Notes under the pieces: model-generated
Databases searched by the model: none
The model's input: the letters and a program-made list of their open reading frames with translations, nothing else
What the model was told of the DNA's origin: nothing
In this document: in pieces, positions 58,157 to 64,000 of the stretch
Position numbering within the stretch: position 1 is the stretch's first letter
Layout of the letters: every line of letters begins with the position of its first letter
Origin: Acidimicrobiaceae bacterium
GTDB lineage: Bacteria > Actinomycetota > Acidimicrobiia > Acidimicrobiales > Ilumatobacteraceae
Length of the DNA stretch: 64,000 nt
Assembly (NCBI GenBank): GCA_020637295.1
Contig: JACJWF010000002.1
Span: 488,608 to 552,607 of the forward strand
Direction: 5' to 3'
Position numbers and translations under genes: made by a program

Positions 58157-59973
58157 GGCTGCGGCTGGTCCACGCCAGCGCCGCCAACCGCTTCATGCGC
58201 GACATCCTGGAGGGCATCGCTCACGAGGCGCTGGCACTGGGCGTCGACGCAGCAGTCGTGGACGACACGTTCGACCCTGCCGCGGATGTGGTGCATGTGG
58301 TGGTGCCGCACGAGTACTTCGCCGTCACCGATCCACGCCATTGGCCCCATGAACGCAGCCTCGGCCGCACCATCGCGCTCACGGTGGAGCACCCGGGTAC
58401 GCCGTGGTTCGAGATCTCCACCACCCAGGCGGCCCGCTGTGGTGCCGTGGTGGACATCAACCGCGACGCCAGAGCCGAACTGCGCCGGCGCGGCATGGAT
58501 GCCGAGCCGTTCCAGATCGGCTACACCGAGGCGTGGGACCACTGGCGTGGCGAGGACACCGACCGCGACATCGACATCGCCTATCTGGCGTCCACCGACG
58601 ACCGGCGCGATGCGATGCTCGCCGAGGCGGGCCGCTGGTGGGCCGACGTTCGTGCCCACCTGATGGTGCCCACCGTGGAACCGAAGCCGGACGACGTGGC
58701 TGACAGCGTCACATCGGTGGCGAAGTTCTCTCTCCTGGCACGCTCCTCCGTGCTGGTGAACGCCCACCGGCTGGACTCACGGTGCCTGGAATGGGTGCGC
58801 GTGGTGGAGGCCATCAGCAACGGTGCCGTCGTCGTCAGCGAGCATTCCTCGGACGCCGCTCCGCTGCACGCCGGCGAGCACTACGTGTCCGGCCGGCTCG
58901 AGGCATTGGGCCTGCTGGCCCGCGGGCTGCTGGACCACCCGGACGACCTGGCCCGCCTGCGCCGCGACGGCTACCACTTCCTCCGTGACGAACTTCCCAT
59001 GCGTCCGTCGGTGGAGCGGCTGCTGGGGCTGGCCGAGAAGCTGGCCCGATCGCCGCGCACGGTGCCGGCCCACCGCGACGTGCCCGACCCGCCTCGGCCG
59101 GGCGTGATGCCGCCCGGCTGGCCGCAGGAGGTGTCGCAGATCGACGTACTGGGTGGCTCCATCCGCCGCATCGAGCAGCGGCTGCGCGCGCTGGACGCCA
59201 CCCTGCAGCGTCTTGCCGGGGGCTCCACGGGAGAGGATCGCGAACTCGTCCGTACCCCCGCGTACGACATCGCCACCCCGCGTGTCTCGGTCATCACCGC
59301 GTCGTACAACCATCGCGGCGAGGTGCTGGATGCGCTGAGTTCCCTGGCCGTCTGCCACGGCCCGTCGTTCGAACTGCTCGTGCAAGACGACGCATCCACC
59401 GACGGCTCACCCGCCGCGATCGCCGCCTTCCTCGACGAGCGCCCGTGGTTGCCGGCTCTGCTGCACGTCGCCGGAGCCAACAGCGGCCCATCGGTCACCC
59501 GCAATCGCCTGCTCGCCCGCGCCCGCGGCGAATTCGTGTTCGTACTCGACGCAGACAACGGCGTGTACCCGGCGATCCTCGAGCGGCTGGTGGCTGCACT
59601 GGACGACGACCCGGTTGCCGCCTTCGCTTATGCACCCATCGCCGCCATCCGCGGCACGGAGTTCACCCGGCTGGTCAGCGCCCGCCCGTGGATGCCCCAG
59701 CAGTTCCGCCACGGCAACTACATCGATGCCATGGCCATGGTGCGCACGGCGGTGCTCCGCGAGTTCGGCGGGTGGAACGCGCAAATGGACGGCTGGGAGG
59801 ACTTCCACCTGTGGGTCCGCTTGGCCGAGGCCGGTCATCACGCTGCCTTCGTGCCCCAGGTGTTGTCGTGGTACCGCACGAGTGCCCACTCGCTGTCCGT
59901 GCAGGTGGCCACCGACCACGCCGGCATGTGGTCGCGCATCCGCGCAGCGGCCCCCAAGCTGATGAGCGAGTGA
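58153..59973 (+). CDS. two-domain glycosyltransferase (CgeB/GT4-like plus GT2)
   Basis: A 606-residue protein. The N-terminal half (residues 1-330) is Rossmann-like, with EHPGTPWFEISTTQAARCG, SSVLVNAHRLDSRCLEWVRVVEAISNGAVVVSEHS and a late AGEHYVSGRLEALG segment, as in CgeB-type glycosyltransferases. The C-terminal half is a GT-A fold GT2 domain with VSVITASYNHRGEVLDALSSL, VQDDASTDGS, and the metal-binding DxD in VLDADNG. It could make two successive glycosidic links in a surface polysaccharide or glycoprotein. Overlaps the neighbours on both sides by four bases. Confidence 0.85.
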   Translation: MRLRLVHASAANRFMRDILEGIAHEALALGVDAAVVDDTFDPAADVVHVVVPHEYFAVTDPRHWPHERSLGRTIALTVEHPGTPWFEISTTQAARCGAVVDINRDARAELRRRGMDAEPFQIGYTEAWDHWRGEDTDRDIDIAYLASTDDRRDAMLAEAGRWWADVRAHLMVPTVEPKPDDVADSVTSVAKFSLLARSSVLVNAHRLDSRCLEWVRVVEAISNGAVVVSEHSSDAAPLHAGEHYVSGRLEALGLLARGLLDHPDDLARLRRDGYHFLRDELPMRPSVERLLGLAEKLARSPRTVPAHRDVPDPPRPGVMPPGWPQEVSQIDVLGGSIRRIEQRLRALDATLQRLAGGSTGEDRELVRTPAYDIATPRVSVITASYNHRGEVLDALSSLAVCHGPSFELLVQDDASTDGSPAAIAAFLDERPWLPALLHVAGANSGPSVTRNRLLARARGEFVFVLDADNGVYPAILERLVAALDDDPVAAFAYAPIAAIRGTEFTRLVSARPWMPQQFRHGNYIDAMAMVRTAVLREFGGWNAQMDGWEDFHLWVRLAEAGHHAAFVPQVLSWYRTSAHSLSVQVATDHAGMWSRIRAAAPKLMSE

Positions 59974-62325
59974 AGGCTGCGGTCGGGAACGCCATCGCCG
60001 CGTGGATCCGGCCGCGGCGCCAGCACCTCGGCGCGGCCGCGCTCTTTGCCGGCGTTCTGATCCTGCTGTTCGCCCCTGTGTTCGCCGGGGCGAAGGTGTT
60101 CACGGACACGGCCACTCAGCAGGGCTATGTGTACCCGTGGGCCGCGGCCGGGCCCACGGCCCCGTTCGCGCTCCAGTCCGACCAGGCCGACCTGTCCATG
60201 CCGGCGCTGGCAGTGCAGGAGCGGGCGTACGACGCCGGCGAACTGCCACACGTGGACCTGTACAGCTACGGCGGCGGTTACCCGCTCTACGCCGACCTGT
60301 CCACCGGCCAGGCGTACCCACCGCGGATGTTGCTGGCGTGGCTGTTCCAACCGGTCGATGCCCACTTCCTGTTCACCGTCGCCCACCTGTGGGGCGCCGC
60401 CTGGTTCACCTACCTCCTTCTGCGCCGCTTCGGCACCCGTTGGCTGCCGGCAGTGGCTGCGGGCCTGGCGTGGATGCTGGGCAGTTGGACGACAGGGTGG
60501 ATGCAACTCGCCCCCGTGGTGGTGCAGTCCGCTGCCCTTCCCGCCTGCCTGTGGGCCGTCCATCGTGCCGCCACACGGACCACCTGGGGTTCCCGCGTCC
60601 TGGCTGCCGCCGTCCTCGGCGCGTCGGTCGTGGCCGGGCACGCGCTGATGGGGGCGGTGACGGCGGGCGTGGCCCTCGTGTACTACGCCGCGCTCTGCGT
60701 CGGCGCCGGCCGCCGCCACGGGCCACTGTCGCCGCGCGGCTGGCTGCGGGCGATCGCTCCCGTGCCACTGGTCGCCGCCGGCGCGTTCGCCCTCTGGGCC
60801 GTGGCCCTGCTGCCGTTCGCTGCCGCGGCAGGTGGCTCCGCCCGGGCGCCGTTGTCCTGGGCGGACATGCGCCACGACCAACTCGCCTCATGGAGCGCGC
60901 TCTGGCACACGCTGTGGCCAGCATCGCCGCCGGTCGGCCTGAACGACTTCAATACGCTGACGTTCGTCGGCCTCCCGATGGCGCTGGCAGCCATCATCGG
61001 CCTCACCTGTCGCCGGCCGGGTGCAGCGCTCGGCCGCTGGCTGGTCGCCGGCGCGGCCGTGGCCATGCTGCCGGGCCCCGGCTCGTGGTTCTTGTTCCAC
61101 GTCGTGCCGCTGATGGACGTCTACCGCCCGTACGGCCGGCTGGCCATGTACCTCGGCTTCGGGGTGGTGGTACTCGGCGGTCTCGGCATCGACCGTGCCG
61201 GCGATCGGGTGGCGGCGCGCCTTCGGGCCGGCCGCGGCAGGATGCCGCGCATCCGCCGCTCGTGGTTCGTTGCCGCCGCCGTCATCGTCGCCGCCAACAC
61301 GGCGCACCTGGCGTGGTACGGCGTCCGCAACAACCCGCCGCTCGCCCCACGCGAGGCGGCGTCGGTGATGCCCGACACGCCGTACGTGGTGGCGCTGCGC
61401 CACGCCGCGAACGGGGCCAGTGGCGAGTGGCCGGGCAGGGTGGCGGCGCTCAGCGCCACCGAACTCCCCGGAGGTCCACCCACCGCACCCATCCTGTGGG
61501 CCGCCCACGGGGCGTGGATCGGGGTGGAGGTGTCCAGCGGTTACAACAGTTCGATGCCCGTGCGCGCCCAACGCCTGTTGCGCGTCCTGTCCGGCGAGCC
61601 GATCGACTCGGTGCTGGTCCGCGACTCCTCGGCGGCGTTCGTGCCCGTGCTGCACTGGGGACTCGCCCGCCTGGACCTGCTGGCCCGCCTGGGCTACGAC
61701 CTGGTGGCCACCCCGCCCTCACTCACCAGCGACAGCGAGTGGGGGCAGGCCCATGTGGCCTCGGGCCAGTTGGAGGTCGTGCTGGAGAGTGCGGAGGGAA
61801 CCTCTACCGCGTGGTCGGCGCGCAGGCAGGGGCACACGGTGTGCGCAAGGCGGTGCGGTGGCCGACGACCGCGACGCGCTGGAGCAGTTCACCGCCCCGG
61901 ATTTCGACGGGGAACGCACCGTGGTGCTCGCCGCCGCGGACATGGGCACCCTCGCCGGCGAACTGGGCGACCTGCAGGACCTGCCGTACGCCACGGTCAG
62001 CGACGCCAGTCGCGAACCCAACGGGTACCGCTTCACGGTCACCGCCGACGCGCCGACGCTGGTGGTGGTACCGGTGAACTGGGCGGACGGCTGGTCGGCC
62101 ACCACCGGCGATCACGACCTGCGCATCCTGCGCGGCAACTACGAGCAGCTGGTGCTGGTGGTGCCGGCCGGAACCACCCGCATCGACCTTCGCTACCGCT
62201 CGCCCGGCTTCGTGGCCGGCGCAGCGGTGTCCGGCGCGGCGATCGCCGTCGCCGTGCTGGTGCCGGTGGTGGGCGGTCGCCGCAGGCGCCGCGCCGCGCC
62301 GGAGCCGGAGGGCTCAGAGGGGTAG
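59970..62325 (+). pseudogene. YfhO-like polytopic membrane protein, two frame breaks in the C-terminal part
   Basis: The frame opened by the GTG at 59970 encodes a large membrane protein with about 11 helices and the YfhO pattern (FTDTATQQGYVYPW, LYSYGGGYPLYADLSTGQAYPPRMLL, PLMDVYRPYGRLAMYLGFG). Similar proteins transfer sugars to teichoic acids or lipids. Near 61,797 the coding sense moves to another frame (NLYRVVGAQAGAHGVRKAV) and near 61,855 to a third (ADDRDALEQFTAPDF...), which ends normally at 62325 after a final membrane helix and Arg-rich tail. Two missing bases explain both shifts. They could be sequence errors or real damage. Confidence 0.75.
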
Positions 62326-63543
62326 ATCGCCCGTGGCCGTACGGGTGCTGCCGAAGTCGCGGTAGGCGCCGATGGTTCGCTGGGCGATGCGCATCTGGTG
62401 GATCTCGTCGGCCCCGTCGGCGAAGCGCGCCCACCGGGCATGTTGGTACATGTGCGCGAGCGGCGTGTCGGTGGAGTAGCCGAGCGCGCCGTGCACCTGG
62501 ATGCTGCGATCGATCACCCGGTTCAGCATGTTGGCGACGAAGTGCTTGGCCATGCTGACCTCACTCTTGAAGTCCGCCCCCTTGTCGATGAGGTAGGCGG
62601 CGTGCAGCACCATCAGCTTGGCCTGGTACAGCTCCATCGTGGAGTCGGCGATCAGCCACTGGATGCCCTGCTTCTCGGCCAGGATGCTGCCGTGGGAGTA
62701 GCGCTCCAGCGAACGGTCCACCATCATGTCCAGCGCCGTCTCGGCCTGGGCGATCCAGCGCATGCAGTGGGCCAGGCGGGCCGGGCCCAGCCGGTACTGG
62801 CCGAGCATATGGCCCTGGCCGCGGCCGCCGAGCATGTTCTCCGCAGGGATGCGCAGGTCTTCGATGACGATCTCGCTGTGGCCGGTGGCGCCATGCATGG
62901 TCTCCACCTCGCGCACCCGGTTCCAACCATCGCTCGGCAGGTCCACGAGGAACGCCGTGTTGGCGGCCTGGGGCAGGTCCGGGTTGTCCTCCGTGCGGCA
63001 GATGAGGATGGCGAACTTCGCCCGGCGGGCGTTGGAGATGAACCACTTGTGGCCGTTGGCCACCCACTCGTCGCCGTCCTGCACCGCCGTGGTCTTGATG
63101 AGCGTCGGGTCGCTGCCGGCCACCTCGGGCTCGGTCATCGCGAAGCAACTCATCGCCGTGCCGTCGCACAGCGGGCGGAGGTACTTCTCCTTCTGCTCGT
63201 CGGTTCCCCAGTGCAGCAGGGTGTGCATGTTGCCCTCGTCGGGGGCTTGGCAGTTCAACACCCACGGGCCGTAGCTGGCCTTGGCGGCCTCCGCCTGCAC
63301 CATCGCCAACTGCACATGGCCCAGGCCCATGCCACCCCAGTCCTTCGGCATGTGCGGCATCCACAGCCCGGCCTCCATGGCCTCCTTGCGCATCGCGATG
63401 AGCTGGCCGATGTAGTCGCTGCGGTCCTCGTCGCGCAGCTGGGCCAGCTTCGCTTCGCCGGGCTTCACCACCTCGTTGATGAAGCTGCGCACCCGCATGC
63501 GGATGTCCTCGAGTTCGGGGCTGAGGGTGAAGTCGATGGCCAT
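62314..63543 (-). CDS. acyl-CoA dehydrogenase
   Basis: A 409-residue flavoprotein of the acyl-CoA dehydrogenase superfamily. Landmarks are MPHMPKDWGGMGL, CFAMTEPEVAGSDPTLIKTTAV (flavin- and substrate-binding strand region), NGHKWFISNA, MHGATGHSEIVIEDLRIPAENMLG and the C-terminal QVHGALGYSTDTPLAHMYQHARWARFADGADEIHQMRIAQR. It dehydrogenates an acyl-CoA, probably short or branched, and passes electrons to ETF. Its 3' end overlaps the YfhO-like gene by 12 bp, and it diverges from the SDR gene with 25 bp between starts. Confidence 0.94.
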   Translation of the reverse strand: MAIDFTLSPELEDIRMRVRSFINEVVKPGEAKLAQLRDEDRSDYIGQLIAMRKEAMEAGLWMPHMPKDWGGMGLGHVQLAMVQAEAAKASYGPWVLNCQAPDEGNMHTLLHWGTDEQKEKYLRPLCDGTAMSCFAMTEPEVAGSDPTLIKTTAVQDGDEWVANGHKWFISNARRAKFAILICRTEDNPDLPQAANTAFLVDLPSDGWNRVREVETMHGATGHSEIVIEDLRIPAENMLGGRGQGHMLGQYRLGPARLAHCMRWIAQAETALDMMVDRSLERYSHGSILAEKQGIQWLIADSTMELYQAKLMVLHAAYLIDKGADFKSEVSMAKHFVANMLNRVIDRSIQVHGALGYSTDTPLAHMYQHARWARFADGADEIHQMRIAQRTIGAYRDFGSTRTATGDLPL

Positions 63544-63568
63544 AGACCTCGCACACTAGGTTCACCGC

Positions 63569-64000
63569 ATGGCGCAGGACTTGTTCGAGCTGCAGGGGAA
63601 GGTCGCAGTGGTCACCGGCGGGAGCCGCGGGCTCGGGCGCGAGATGGTGCTGGCCTTCGCCGAGCGCGGCGCCGACGTGGTGATCGCTTCGCGCAAGCTG
63701 GAGAACTGCGAAGCCGTGGCCGAGGAGGTGCGGGCCATGGGGCGGCGGGCACTGCCGATCGCCTACCACGCCGCCAGCTGGGCGGATGCAGATCGCCTGG
63801 CCGAGGCCGCCTACGCCGAGTTCGGCAGGGTGGACGTCCTGGTCAACAACGCCGGCATGTCGCCCCTGTACCGCAGCCTCGACGAGGTCAGTGAGGAACT
63901 GTTCGACAAGGTCATCGGCGTCAACCTGAAGGGGCCGTTCCGGCTCACGTCGGTGGTCGGCACGCGCATGGCCGAGGGCGACGGCGGGTCGATCATCAAC
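63569..64000 (+). CDS. SDR-family oxidoreductase (3' end beyond the window)
   Basis: The first 144 codons of a short-chain dehydrogenase/reductase. The nucleotide-binding motif TGGSRGLG (residues 17-24) and NNAG (near residue 93) are present; the catalytic YxxxK would lie just past the window end. It probably reduces or oxidises a 3-hydroxyacyl-CoA or other alcohol, in keeping with the adjacent acyl-CoA dehydrogenase. The ATG at 63569 is the first in-frame start before the conserved LQGKVAVVTGG. Confidence 0.92.
   Translation, partial: MAQDLFELQGKVAVVTGGSRGLGREMVLAFAERGADVVIASRKLENCEAVAEEVRAMGRRALPIAYHAASWADADRLAEAAYAEFGRVDVLVNNAGMSPLYRSLDEVSEELFDKVIGVNLKGPFRLTSVVGTRMAEGDGGSIIN

Noticed and set aside
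1..64000. CRISPR arrays, tRNA or rRNA genes, transposases
   Set aside because: No regularly spaced repeats, cloverleaf-like sequences, rRNA signatures or transposase motifs were seen on either strand.

Overview
The window is a high-GC bacterial chromosome segment. Dense operons with 4-base ATGA/GTGA stop-start overlaps, frequent GTG starts, short or absent leaders and the gene families present point to Actinomycetota. A free-living Acidimicrobiia-type organism is my best guess, but that placement is inference. I saw no tRNA, rRNA, CRISPR array or phage. The only mobile-like signals are interspersed twin palindromes and one tandem duplication.

Layout. 0.05-10.3 kb: a lipoprotein, a fatty acyl-AMP/CoA ligase, leuS, an MMPL exporter paired with a CsoR/CstR-type repressor and its operators, a MatB-like acyl-CoA ligase, and an unknown gene behind an operator-controlled promoter. 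10.3-18.7 kb (minus strand): a histidine-utilisation operon reading P1-family peptidase, hutH, hutU, PhyH-type dioxygenase, peptide-deformylase-like gene, hutF, hutI. No hutG is present in the window, and the deformylase-like gene sits where it would be needed. 18.75-23.3 kb: enoyl-CoA hydratase, then fhs, folD and an IclR regulator. 23.3-29.1 kb: a choline-dehydrogenase-like GMC enzyme and a glycine-betaine-type ABC transporter with a double permease. 29.2-36.2 kb: a seven-gene corrinoid methyltransferase operon (corrinoid protein, DUF1638, virulence-factor domain, methyl-THF:corrinoid methyltransferase, corrinoid activator, MttB-family methyltransferase, MetF-like reductase). 36.2-43.6 kb: MFS transporter, proline-rich membrane protein, etfA, etfB, a dimethylglycine/sarcosine-dehydrogenase-like enzyme and a divergent GntR regulator. 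43.8-46.1 kb: a carboxymuconolactone-decarboxylase-like gene, vapBC and an unknown protein. 46.2-53.6 kb: a tandem ~2.9-kb duplication of a DEAD-box helicase and the 3' half of a second dimethylglycine-dehydrogenase-like gene. The second copy is full of one-base indels. 53.7-62.3 kb: a TauE/SafE exporter, then surface-polysaccharide-type genes (sulfotransferase, GMC oxidoreductase, glycosyltransferases, YfhO-like protein). The window ends in an acyl-CoA dehydrogenase and a truncated SDR gene.

How the genes fit together. Choline oxidation and betaine import feed N-methyl groups to two routes. One is corrinoid-dependent transfer to tetrahydrofolate followed by MetF-FolD-Fhs oxidation to formate with ATP gain. 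The other is flavin-dependent oxidative demethylation through ETF. Histidine breakdown also yields formate. The same tandem pair of 15-bp TTCC-N7-GGA boxes, 18 bp apart, lies before fhs and before the corrinoid operon, which suggests that the IclR protein encoded beside folD co-regulates both. Substrate assignments (glycine betaine and others) are inferred from neighbours, not from catalytic residues.
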